Position numbers and translations under genes: made by a program
Shown here: piece after piece, positions 27,433 through 36,595 of the stretch
Layout of the letters: every line of letters begins with the position of its first letter
Position numbering within the stretch: the stretch's first letter is position 1
Assembly (NCBI GenBank): GCA_965229525.1
Contig: OZ245886.1
Coordinates: forward strand, 1,054,001-1,118,000
DNA length: 64,000 nucleotides
Origin: HXMU1420-13 sp965229525
GTDB taxonomy: Bacteria > Bacteroidota > Rhodothermia > Balneolales > Balneolaceae
Direction: 5' to 3'
The notes under the pieces: model-generated
What the model was told of the DNA's origin: nothing
The model's database searches: none
Seen by the model: only the letters and a program-made list of their open reading frames with translations

Positions 27433-29166
27433 TCAGTTTGAAGCATGATAAACTTCATAGATATCATCAAAAAGAACACTATCTATTCTAATTTCTGCCA
27501 TTGATCTAAGTCTGGAAATTTCGGTCAGAACTTTGTCGTACACTCTGTATCGTGTTTCAATATCATCAACAGATGTTGAGGTATTTATTAGTTCGATATT
27601 CCGCTCAGAAATATATAGCACCATCCAACCATCAACAGAAGAACGAGAGATTACCGGTGTTTCTAAGAGACCTCGATCAAGTAAGCTGTAATATTTATCT
27701 GTTCGCTCAATGGTTGCATACTCTTGTTCTAAATAATTTTCAAAAGACTTTGGATCGGCACCTTCCCGAATAGATTTCTGAATTGATTCGGCAGTTCTAA
27801 CATCAGGAGCAAGTATTCTCCAATATGCTGCTTGCACTAAAAATTCCTTATCGTCTATCAGCCTATTTCTAAATGATCGTGGTACAATAATCTCTGATGT
27901 ATCCGCAAGAGCATCCAGGGTCATTTCATACTGATATAACTCAGATAAGATTTCGTACCCCCTTCTTTCAACCCTATCTTCAACTCTTTCATCTTCCCGG
28001 TATCCTTTCTGGTCGGCAATTTTATACAATACTTCGTTTCTAAGTGCACGACCAACCGATGCTCCTGTCCGTTCTTTAGACTCGATAAAAGACAAGTATG
28101 GCAGCCAATTTAAATAGTCTGAAAAGGTGAATTCAGTTTTGTTTCCACCAAATACATAAGTAGCTAACACCGCATCTTCAGGAAAAGAAGCTCGAAGTTC
28201 GTCCAGCCTACGATCTCCCCATCTTTCAACCGGTGATTCTTGGGTTTGCCTTGTATTTACAATTCTGTCACTGTCAATATTTTGAATTACTTCCATAAGT
28301 GATGAAAGATTCTCACTATTACCTTCCACTAAGAGGGTACTCATCAGATTTCGGACGTAATCATTAGAGACGAGCGATTGATTTCTTAGCCGAACCTGAC
28401 TGGTTAATCCTTCAAGCCTATATTGGTACTCATCTTCCGCGAGCATAGCTGGAAATTCTATGTACTCCACATAAATAATGTGAAAGCCAAATTTACTTCT
28501 TATTGGATCGGTAAATTCCCCTTGATAGGTTGAAAAAGCTGCTTCTGCGAAAGCATCTTCAACCCCAAAGTAACTGATTGGTCCTAAATATCCGGCTAAT
28601 GAATCGTATTCAGTAGTTTCATAGAAATCGTTTGCAACATCGACAAAATTTTCTCCAGCTTTTAGCCTGTTTAGTGGTTCTACCAGATCTTCTTCAAACA
28701 TAGAAAAAAGTTGCCGAACGTATACTTTGCGGTTCTTTTTATCGAAGGCAAGCCTTAGCTCTTCATCTGTTGGTGGTTCAAGTAACGCATCCATTTCATC
28801 AACAAAATAGATGTCCATCATCGATTTTCTCTCTTGAAATGTTAACGCACCTAGATAGGTCGGGTGATCGAGAAACCCAATTTGACTGGCTTCTTCAGCC
28901 AATAAAATCTCGTCAATCATTTCGTTCATAAATGCGTATCTACGCACTTTTGAATCGTTTTGACCATTTTGTATCAGATATTCTACATATTGACTTTCGA
29001 AATCGAACACTGTGCGTTCTATACCATTTACTTCGAACAAAACTTCATAATCGCGATGAATTTTTTCCTGATTAGAACAGCTAATTGCAAAAGAAGCGAG
29101 TAGACAAAAAAAGAATGGCTGCTTCCAAAGAAAGCAGCCATTAAAACCATACATCTTATTCGTCAT
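27433..29166 (-). CDS. parvulin-like peptidyl-prolyl isomerase, lipoprotein
   Basis: A 577-residue lipoprotein (S-F-A-I-S-C near residue 30) with a SurA/PpiC-like N-terminal helical part and a parvulin domain at about 140-235 (V-Y-V-R-Q-L-F, then G-Y-L-G-P-I-S-Y, A-F-x-x-Y-Q-G-E-F-T-D-P-I-R-S-K-F-G-F-H-I-I-Y-V). The long C-terminal half is helical and unassigned. It would help fold exported proteins in the periplasm. Its start overlaps the PorV-like gene stop by one base (TAATG), and it ends the receptor operon, so it may serve the large surface proteins made there. Confidence 0.83.
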   Translation of the reverse strand: MTNKMYGFNGCFLWKQPFFFCLLASFAISCSNQEKIHRDYEVLFEVNGIERTVFDFESQYVEYLIQNGQNDSKVRRYAFMNEMIDEILLAEEASQIGFLDHPTYLGALTFQERKSMMDIYFVDEMDALLEPPTDEELRLAFDKKNRKVYVRQLFSMFEEDLVEPLNRLKAGENFVDVANDFYETTEYDSLAGYLGPISYFGVEDAFAEAAFSTYQGEFTDPIRSKFGFHIIYVEYIEFPAMLAEDEYQYRLEGLTSQVRLRNQSLVSNDYVRNLMSTLLVEGNSENLSSLMEVIQNIDSDRIVNTRQTQESPVERWGDRRLDELRASFPEDAVLATYVFGGNKTEFTFSDYLNWLPYLSFIESKERTGASVGRALRNEVLYKIADQKGYREDERVEDRVERRGYEILSELYQYEMTLDALADTSEIIVPRSFRNRLIDDKEFLVQAAYWRILAPDVRTAESIQKSIREGADPKSFENYLEQEYATIERTDKYYSLLDRGLLETPVISRSSVDGWMVLYISERNIELINTSTSVDDIETRYRVYDKVLTEISRLRSMAEIRIDSVLFDDIYEVYHASN

Positions 29167-30224
29167 TAAAAGTATAACTTTAAGTCAATAATCGTTGTTT
29201 GGCCTAAATACTCGAATGGAATCTGAGCGAAATCCACTCCAATAGCCACGCCTGTTGATGTTTTTAATGTGAAACCTGCACCGTAAGTAAAATGCGAATC
29301 TACTTTATCACCCAGGAGTAAGTCTTTATATCCAGCTCTTGCGTGGAACTTAACGGTCTTCGATAAATAACTTAGTTCAGAACCGGAATCCAGATTTAAA
29401 TTATTATCGTTCGTTTGTTGAGCCTCACTCATTAACAGTAATTCAAGATTCTCCTGTCTAATTACCGGAACCATTAATCCTACTTTGAATGACAGTGGTA
29501 AATCCCATTTATCCATGTAAATATTACTAGGAATATCTTCGTTGTTACCTTCACTGGTAGGATCTATGTCGATAAAATAAAGTGAGTTTACACCCTCCAT
29601 CTGCATTTTTCCACCAAAGTTACTTATGGAAGCACCTATGATTATTCCATTTACATAGTCGGTTACTAATTGAAAACCAAGATCAACCGCGAATGTTTCG
29701 GCAGACATATCATAGATTTTCTGCTGAATCAATTTTGCAGTTCCACCAAAATGGAAAGATTCGGTTAGATTTTGTGCATAGGTAACCCCAACACTTAGAT
29801 CGTGAGCACCAAACGTAGCGCCGATGCCACCCTGGTCGTCAACGGTACGAACATCCATTCGCCCGTAGTCTACATAGTTAACACCAAAACCGAAATTCTT
29901 ACCAGAGTTTTCACCACCAACCGGAATCACGATTCCTGTAGCGTAAATATCTACATCAAGGAAGTATTGATTTACACTAAAGAAACCAGAACTACCAGCA
30001 TCCCCTTCGTTAGTTAGTGAGATACCGGAAGGGTTCCAGAAAATTGCTTCCGCTCCGGAAACATACACTGAGTTAGCATTACCAAGTGCCAGTCCTTTAG
30101 CCCCAACACCTAAAGTAAGGAATGGTGCTGCAGTTGTTCCTACCCTGCTTTGGCCAATGGCTGGTAATGAAATTAAAAGAACAAATAATTGCAGGAGTGT
30201 TAGTCGTTTTATTATCAGAATCAT
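29166..30224 (-). CDS. PorV/PorQ family outer-membrane protein
   Basis: A 352-residue outer-membrane beta-barrel with a signal peptide (L-P-A-I-G-Q-S). The family start A-A-P-F-L-T-L-G-V-G-A-K-G-L-A-L-G-N-A follows, then E-A-I-F-W-N-P-S-G-I. Barrel-like alternating strands end in a terminal K-L-Y-F. The family is related to FadL; PorV shuttles T9SS cargo to the attachment complex. This copy lies between the 1168-residue secreted protein (12-base gap) and the PPIase (one-base overlap), suggesting a dedicated role with that cargo; this is inference. Confidence 0.86.
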   Translation of the reverse strand: MILIIKRLTLLQLFVLLISLPAIGQSRVGTTAAPFLTLGVGAKGLALGNANSVYVSGAEAIFWNPSGISLTNEGDAGSSGFFSVNQYFLDVDIYATGIVIPVGGENSGKNFGFGVNYVDYGRMDVRTVDDQGGIGATFGAHDLSVGVTYAQNLTESFHFGGTAKLIQQKIYDMSAETFAVDLGFQLVTDYVNGIIIGASISNFGGKMQMEGVNSLYFIDIDPTSEGNNEDIPSNIYMDKWDLPLSFKVGLMVPVIRQENLELLLMSEAQQTNDNNLNLDSGSELSYLSKTVKFHARAGYKDLLLGDKVDSHFTYGAGFTLKTSTGVAIGVDFAQIPFEYLGQTTIIDLKLYF

Positions 30225-30236
30225 TGCTTTATACTC

Positions 30237-33200
30237 CTATTTAATAATTGCGAATTTGTCTTTGTATTCACCAATACCAGGCGCTTCCACATGATAGAAG
30301 TACACTCCGTATGCAACATCTTCATTATTATTGGTTTTTAAATCCCAATCAGCCGAACCTTCGTTTATATTCCCCGAATGTTCAATGGTCTTTATCAATT
30401 CACCTCTAATATTGAATATTCGAATCGTACACTGTGTAGGTAAGTTGAAGAAAATAATTTTTCTTTCACCCCTACCGATAGCATCCCCTGCTCGTTCCCA
30501 GGAAGCCGCTCCAATATATGGGTTAGGTGCTACGAAAATTTTATCGAGATCGCTTTTTGCATCGTCATTGTCAATAATTCCCTTTCGTACACCAAACTGG
30601 AATACATCGTCCTCACCAAATTGACGCGTCGTTGATATTCGAATTTTATCTCCCGGTGATGGTGGAATGTTGCTACTTCCTGCAAAGAATGTAACAGTGT
30701 ATCTAAACTTAATAATACCACCATCATTACTTTCGGCAACGAATAACACATCACCACTACTTAAATCTCCACTTTCATCATTGTCTAATGGCCACAGTAT
30801 TGCTCGTTTGTTTGTTGCTACATTTTTTGCAAATACCGGAATTGGGAAGAAACTAAAGTCCGTTCCAAATCTAAATGGAGGTTGGTACGTACTGTCATCA
30901 GGGTTCACAAAAGTTAGCTCATAGTTTTGATCAGAAGTCACAAAGTCTGTTCTATTTAGATTGAAATCTGGTGCGATTGCAATTTCCCAATCTGTCGTAA
31001 ACCCATCGAGGCTGGTTGGGTCTGTACTGAACAACTCATTTTCTTGTCCTTCGTTTGCAATCCAGCCTGTTTTATTAGGAATAATGATAGCAGAATCAGG
31101 ATTTATAAAGTTCAAAGTAAATCCATCAATCAAACTAGTACTACCAGTGTATTCAGCATTATTGATATAGACTGAATCGTTAGTTAGTTCACGAATAGAG
31201 TAGCTTGTTGTAGTTCTGAAAATACTACCGGCAGAGTCATCAGATGCAAATGTTACCTGATACACATTGTTTTCAATAATTAACGCATCTGAAATGGTAT
31301 TTAAACTTGCCGACCCTGTTCCAGATCCTGACGTTACCTGACTTAGATTAACCGTTGAGCCACCTTCCTGATAACCAGCAGCATACGTAGTTGGAGTTAC
31401 AACGGCTGCGTTTTGTGATGTACCAGTTACGTTTCCTGCAATATCAATTGCAATTCTGAACACATTCTCCTGTGGATCTAAACCAAAGTCTTCACCCTCA
31501 GCTGGTGGCACCCCCCTATCATACGCAACAATTGCATAGTAGTAGGTCTTACCATTTATTACATCATTATCTAAGTAGAAAAATTCCAGACCTGTATTGG
31601 ACCCCAAATCATACACTGCATCTCCGCCCAGAACTGTGGTTGGACCTTCAAAGGTATTAGGTGAACCATCCAAATTAGTATCCAAATCCCATTGCGCGAT
31701 TGGTTTATAAAAAGTAGCAGTACCATTAATGTCAGTGATAGTTCTGGCATCACTTAAAATGTTATTTGTTCCTTTATATAGTTTGTATCCTTCAAAGTCG
31801 AACTCCTGAAGGAACCTGTCGAAACTTCTAACTGATAAAGTATCCCACGCTAATTGTACTTGATTATCTCCCGTTACAACTGCTGTAAACGTTGGAGTTA
31901 TGGGGGGTTGAGCAAAGTTATAATCCGAGTTATAGATACTCTGTACCGTTCTTCGGTTTTTAAAGAAGTCTTCTTCATTTTCACCGAAAATCCAGGCAGT
32001 TGAGAAAAAGTCGGATGCTTTTTTACCTATTGCTCTGTTTGCGTCATTATCAGCGCCCAATTCTACTTCACCGGAAGTAAAGAGAATAAATGGCTCGTCT
32101 GCAACCACTTGACCCGGTTCAACATAATCAGGATTAGAGAAAAGGGTTAATTCAATTCTTGTAAATAACCAGGTATCGTCTAATAAGTTAGTTCCCGATT
32201 CATAAAAAGGTCGCGTATTCAAGTCGAATCCAGTTAAACCAATTTGATCGGACTCATCAACATCTACCGTGTTATAGTTTGGCTCACCTTCTAATAATGT
32301 GCTGTTTGGTATTCCATCTGCCTCACCAAAGTCAGGTCCTGGATACTCCAAATCAAAAGGTCCTAAACCATCAAGCCCAATATCGTCATTTAATAATTCA
32401 CCATCGTCGAATATCCCATTGTCATTATCATCAGAAAATCCAACCCAGTCCAATTCTTCATCAGATGTAAACCATCGCCCAACTTCATAAGCTGGTCTTT
32501 CCTGGATAGTTTCTCCATAAAAAGTTTCGAATTGGATAAGGTTATACTCGCTGGATGCATAAGCTAATATGTCTGCCTGGGAGGTTAGCAATTGATAATC
32601 TGTATCAAAGCGAGATTCATCAATGATACCATCCAAGTCATCATCCAATCCATTATCGTCGTTGGATGGCGACTCAAGGAAGGCAAACCCGGTATAACCT
32701 AACTCATATTCTGTATCACCAGCCGTGGTAGGTTCACCAATACCGTCAGAATCCCAACCAAAAACTAAATCAAGAAAAGGATCGTAACTGGCATTATCGT
32801 CGTCCTCATCAAAGCCAAGACCGTAGTCAATTATTTGAGAGAAGAATAAACGATCTTGATCATCTTCCCCACGATTGAACACTCTGTAAATGATAAACAT
32901 AGCATCCTCTGCAAGAACATTCGCCCATTGGAATAATCGAATTTGAGTTTGCAAGCCTAACCCGCCTATTGAAGGATCAGTATGAGGACTGGTTAAATAT
33001 ACCCCGAGTGCGCTATGTGGGCCTTCTTGAAAACCTTCATCACTGGATAAATCTTCTTGTCCCCATGAATACTCCAAATCGGAGAAATCATCCATTACAT
33101 AATATGACTCTAAATCAGCATTGGCTAACCTTCCGGCAAAACCATTCCAGGTACCTGGCCAACCCGGATCATCCGTGTCTAAACGATCCGGCCAAAATGC

Positions 33201-33743
33201 CGGCCATGAGTTTCTATCATTTGACAATGCAGGCACTGGAGCTGAAGCTAACGTCACAGGATCTGTACGTAGTGGATTGTTAAATCCTGGTAATGGTAAC
33301 CAACCCCATAAATCACCACTGTATGGACTATTTCGCTTTCCAGCGGTTCGGTAATTGATAATTACTGGGTTTAGAGTGGTATCTGGCGTAAAACCAGGAG
33401 CATCGATTATGTCTATATATTCTTGAATAGAATTTACCCGATCCGAGTAAACACCATCAACATATGCCGATACTACAACTCCAACACCATCAATATGTCT
33501 ACCGCCTTGTCCGCGAGGCCAAACACCCCAGGGTAAGTCTCCCCATCGAGATAACTCGCCATGGTTTCTAAAGTTTGTTTCGATGAGGTTACCATCGATT
33601 ACACCACGCGCTACACTTGCTTCAGTTCCTCGGTAAACTACCCCATTTAACGAATCTGGAATAATTTCTTGTGCAAGTAACTGACCACTCGAAAAAGCAA
33701 CAGTTATTATTAAAACTGCCGATTTGATACTTCTTTTAAACAT
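30237..33743 (-). CDS. large secreted protein with FlgD/T9SS-like C-terminal end
   Basis: A 1168-residue protein with a signal peptide (to about residue 25, L-L-A-Q). Most of the length matches no family I know; it is rich in Asp and Asn, with many D-D-N-D type stretches (about 320-480) that could bind calcium. A fibronectin-like segment starts near 612 (Q-V-Q-L-A-W-D). The last 90 residues look like a FlgD Ig-like/T9SS sorting end: A-P-N-P-Y-I-G, C-T-I-R-I-F-N-I-R-G-E-L-I-K-T and V-A-Y-G-V-Y-F-Y-H-V. It is between the receptor (18-base gap) and the PorV-like gene (12-base gap), the slot where classical loci carry SusD. Confidence 0.8.
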   Translation of the reverse strand: MFKRSIKSAVLIITVAFSSGQLLAQEIIPDSLNGVVYRGTEASVARGVIDGNLIETNFRNHGELSRWGDLPWGVWPRGQGGRHIDGVGVVVSAYVDGVYSDRVNSIQEYIDIIDAPGFTPDTTLNPVIINYRTAGKRNSPYSGDLWGWLPLPGFNNPLRTDPVTLASAPVPALSNDRNSWPAFWPDRLDTDDPGWPGTWNGFAGRLANADLESYYVMDDFSDLEYSWGQEDLSSDEGFQEGPHSALGVYLTSPHTDPSIGGLGLQTQIRLFQWANVLAEDAMFIIYRVFNRGEDDQDRLFFSQIIDYGLGFDEDDDNASYDPFLDLVFGWDSDGIGEPTTAGDTEYELGYTGFAFLESPSNDDNGLDDDLDGIIDESRFDTDYQLLTSQADILAYASSEYNLIQFETFYGETIQERPAYEVGRWFTSDEELDWVGFSDDNDNGIFDDGELLNDDIGLDGLGPFDLEYPGPDFGEADGIPNSTLLEGEPNYNTVDVDESDQIGLTGFDLNTRPFYESGTNLLDDTWLFTRIELTLFSNPDYVEPGQVVADEPFILFTSGEVELGADNDANRAIGKKASDFFSTAWIFGENEEDFFKNRRTVQSIYNSDYNFAQPPITPTFTAVVTGDNQVQLAWDTLSVRSFDRFLQEFDFEGYKLYKGTNNILSDARTITDINGTATFYKPIAQWDLDTNLDGSPNTFEGPTTVLGGDAVYDLGSNTGLEFFYLDNDVINGKTYYYAIVAYDRGVPPAEGEDFGLDPQENVFRIAIDIAGNVTGTSQNAAVVTPTTYAAGYQEGGSTVNLSQVTSGSGTGSASLNTISDALIIENNVYQVTFASDDSAGSIFRTTTSYSIRELTNDSVYINNAEYTGSTSLIDGFTLNFINPDSAIIIPNKTGWIANEGQENELFSTDPTSLDGFTTDWEIAIAPDFNLNRTDFVTSDQNYELTFVNPDDSTYQPPFRFGTDFSFFPIPVFAKNVATNKRAILWPLDNDESGDLSSGDVLFVAESNDGGIIKFRYTVTFFAGSSNIPPSPGDKIRISTTRQFGEDDVFQFGVRKGIIDNDDAKSDLDKIFVAPNPYIGAASWERAGDAIGRGERKIIFFNLPTQCTIRIFNIRGELIKTIEHSGNINEGSADWDLKTNNNEDVAYGVYFYHVEAPGIGEYKDKFAIIK

Positions 33744-33761
33744 GCTTTTGAACTCTACTAT

Positions 33762-36530
33762 TTAAAAATTATAGCTTAAGCCAATTTTGATGGATCTTGG
33801 CGCTCCCACTCTGGATGGATCTAAATACCATTCATTATAGGTATTTAATCCACCTGGCGACGTGCCAGATCCTATTCTACGGCTCAATTCTGTAGATTCA
33901 GTAGCAAGCCCTGTATCACTGTAAATTCCAAAATCCGGAGCGTTATCGAACACGTTATCGATTTGCATGAACAATTCTGCATTGTGAGATAAAGCTGGTG
34001 GTTTGTAATAAAGGCGTATATCTGAATTGAACCAGGTAGGTGTATCCTCGTTATTTGGCACAGTTGATTGCACAAAGTCTCTAATAGAGGTATAAGGATT
34101 ACCGGATTGTAGAGTATTAATTGAAGAAACAGTTAATCCAATTTTTGTAACCCATGTAAATGAATTATTCAACAAATGGCGCTTATCCCAATTCAGTCGA
34201 TTAATTTTGATAACCGGATCCTGACCTGAAGCAGCTCTGTTAAAGTTTTCATTTGGATCTGATGCAGATCCATTTGCAAACTGCAACGTGTAATCAATAG
34301 TCCATGTAACCGGGCCATCCCCTCTTTGATACAATGATAAGGTAGCTCCTTTTATCGTACCGTAATCCAAATTAACTAAACGTGAGGTCAAACGTCCATC
34401 CTGATTTCTTGCAACCTCAGTTCCTGCCAAATCACGAATATCTTTAGAGAATATGGTTAAATCCATCCCTAAAGTTTCTGTTAAACCCTGTTGCAAACCA
34501 ACCTCAAATTGAAGAGTTCTTTCAGCTTTTAAGTTTGCATTTCCGTATCCAATGGAAGCAGCAGCAGGATTTGCCTCGAATTCATTATTAGAGTATAAAA
34601 GTGCTAACTGTGGTGTTTGGAAAAATAAACCAGAAGAGAAACGCATCACCCCATTTTCAGAAATTGGGAATGCAATTCCAAGTCTTGGGCTTAGCTGAAA
34701 AGAAGCGTCTGCTGTAACTCTGTTTGATACTGAATCGCCAGGTGCACCATTCGGATCAGGAATTCGTTCTGCTGTAGCTTGTGAATAATCAATGGGTACT
34801 ACAAAATCTGGTTCGAAATAATCGAATCTTAAACCTGCATTGATGATTAAATCATCAAATTCGAGTTTTACCTGGCTATAACCAGCGGCCTCCCACGGTT
34901 GAACCTCAAGGCTACCATTATCAAATGGGCTATTTGATCTGATCGCTTCATCTCGGGCATTTATAGTTATTCCATAATTTTCATTATCAAGATTATGGAA
35001 TCGTGCTGAAGCACCCGATTTCCACAATACAACATTGTTTAATTGAGAGGTATAGTCAGCGACTATTGTATGGCTTTGGGTAATTTCCTGCCCAGAGCCT
35101 AAATAATTTCCACCCATATTAAATGCACTCTGACCTTGCCATGACGAAAACTCTGGCGGAACATATCGCGAGTCTAGTACACCCGTCGCGCTTGCGTCGT
35201 CATACAAGTAACTTTCACTTTGATCATTTAAATAACTGTATGATAAGTTCGCAAATGAATTATCACCCATAGAGTATCTCAAACCAAGAATATGTGTTTG
35301 ATTGGTGAAGTAATAGGGATTAATGCCCTCTGGATTATATTTAAACGCCTGGTCATAATTACGACCATCCCCAAATTGGTAGAATAAATTGTAATCAAGT
35401 TTTAACCTGCTGTTAAATTCATAAACAATTGAACTATTCATTGAAAAACGTTCCTGATAGTTGATAGGAACAAAATCACCACTACCACTTGCATTGATCA
35501 GCCATGTATTTGGGTCCCCACCTCCATTCACACCTATTTGAACATCATCAGGGCGATATAAATCTCTACCAATTAAATGTCCGGGTTCGTCTACATAGCG
35601 AATGGTTGCCTGAATGCCCAATTTGTTCTTCATAATGGGGCCCCCAATAGACAGTTGTATATCTTTATTCTGGAAGAAAGGAGCCGCCTCTGTATATGAT
35701 ATTTTCTCTGAAGAAAAATCATTAACCGTTAAAAAAGCGGTTTGACTGGTATTTCTTGTTACAAATTCTAATTCTCTATTACTCGCAATTGTACCAACAA
35801 AGCCAAGGAAATTACCTGACCATTCGTTACTTACACCTTTAGTAACAATATTTACGACACCACTTAAAGCCTGTCCATATTCAGCATTAAATACCCCACT
35901 AATTACCTCAAGGCTAGAAACCATGTTCTGCTCAACATCAAACGAAGCTCCATTATTAAATGCGTTATTAATTGGAACTCCATTTACTAGGTATGACACC
36001 TCATTTTGACGACCACCACGGAAGTGACCGTTATTTACACCCGCTGTTTGGTTGATTGCTTCCCCTATACTTACAAGCGGAAGTGCCTCTAATTGTTCGG
36101 AGCTGATATAAGCTGTAGTTGTGGTTCTATCCTTCTCAACTATGGGTCTCTCTGCAGTTACAACAATTTCCTGACCCTCTATTATCTCTTCGGTCATAGT
36201 CATATCCACAGTAGTTGTTTTATCCACAATTACTTCAACTTCTTCTACTCGAACAGTAGCAAAACCTATGTATGAGAATACGACAGTATATGTACCTGGA
36301 TCTAGGTTTACTATGGTAAATTTTCCATCAACATCCGTTAAGGCACCTCTGGTTGTTCCTTCTATAAATACTTGAACTCCAATTAGAGTTTCTCCGAATT
36401 CATCAATAACTGTGCCTGCAATCTTGCCCTTTGTTCCTCTTAACTCTTCTGATCCAGCGAATGCAAAAGTAGTAGTAAGAATTACCAGGCATATGGATAA
36501 ACCGAATATGATTGACAAACTTTTCTTCAT
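33762..36530 (-). CDS. TonB-dependent receptor with carboxypeptidase-like regulatory domain
   Basis: A 922-residue outer-membrane receptor for TonB-driven uptake. A signal peptide is followed by a CarboxypepD-regulatory-like domain (G-K-I-A-G-T-V-I-D-E-F-G-E-T-L-I-G-V-Q-V to about residue 105). The plug has G-E-A-I-N-Q-T-A-G-V, V-N-G-V-P-I-N-N-A and F-N-A-E-Y-G-Q-A-L-S-G-V-V-N-I-V-T-K. A 22-strand-type barrel ends in I-G-L-S-Y-N-F. The frame is open to 36554, but that extension runs into a strong hairpin, so I choose the ATG at 36530. No SusD partner is present. It begins the four-gene uptake operon. Confidence 0.9.
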   Translation of the reverse strand: MKKSLSIIFGLSICLVILTTTFAFAGSEELRGTKGKIAGTVIDEFGETLIGVQVFIEGTTRGALTDVDGKFTIVNLDPGTYTVVFSYIGFATVRVEEVEVIVDKTTTVDMTMTEEIIEGQEIVVTAERPIVEKDRTTTTAYISSEQLEALPLVSIGEAINQTAGVNNGHFRGGRQNEVSYLVNGVPINNAFNNGASFDVEQNMVSSLEVISGVFNAEYGQALSGVVNIVTKGVSNEWSGNFLGFVGTIASNRELEFVTRNTSQTAFLTVNDFSSEKISYTEAAPFFQNKDIQLSIGGPIMKNKLGIQATIRYVDEPGHLIGRDLYRPDDVQIGVNGGGDPNTWLINASGSGDFVPINYQERFSMNSSIVYEFNSRLKLDYNLFYQFGDGRNYDQAFKYNPEGINPYYFTNQTHILGLRYSMGDNSFANLSYSYLNDQSESYLYDDASATGVLDSRYVPPEFSSWQGQSAFNMGGNYLGSGQEITQSHTIVADYTSQLNNVVLWKSGASARFHNLDNENYGITINARDEAIRSNSPFDNGSLEVQPWEAAGYSQVKLEFDDLIINAGLRFDYFEPDFVVPIDYSQATAERIPDPNGAPGDSVSNRVTADASFQLSPRLGIAFPISENGVMRFSSGLFFQTPQLALLYSNNEFEANPAAASIGYGNANLKAERTLQFEVGLQQGLTETLGMDLTIFSKDIRDLAGTEVARNQDGRLTSRLVNLDYGTIKGATLSLYQRGDGPVTWTIDYTLQFANGSASDPNENFNRAASGQDPVIKINRLNWDKRHLLNNSFTWVTKIGLTVSSINTLQSGNPYTSIRDFVQSTVPNNEDTPTWFNSDIRLYYKPPALSHNAELFMQIDNVFDNAPDFGIYSDTGLATESTELSRRIGSGTSPGGLNTYNEWYLDPSRVGAPRSIKIGLSYNF

Positions 36531-36547
36531 GATATAAGTGATTAAAT

Positions 36548-36572
36548 CGGGCACAGCAAGAAACTGTGCCCG
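36548..36572 (-). promoter_or_regulatory. GC-rich intercistronic hairpin before the receptor gene
   Basis: A perfect 9-base stem, CGGGCACAG with CTGTGCCCG and a 7-base loop, lies 17 bases upstream of the receptor ATG and 23 bases after the stop of the sugar-binding T9SS gene. There is no T run on the minus strand, so it is more likely an RNA-stability or partial-termination element than a full terminator. Confidence 0.7.
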
Positions 36573-36595
36573 TTTATTAAAGAATGGCTATATGC

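Noticed and set aside
36531..36554. Upstream ATG for the TonB receptor
   Set aside because: It would start inside a strong hairpin and add a non-signal-like M-P-D-L-I-T-Y-I before a good signal peptide.
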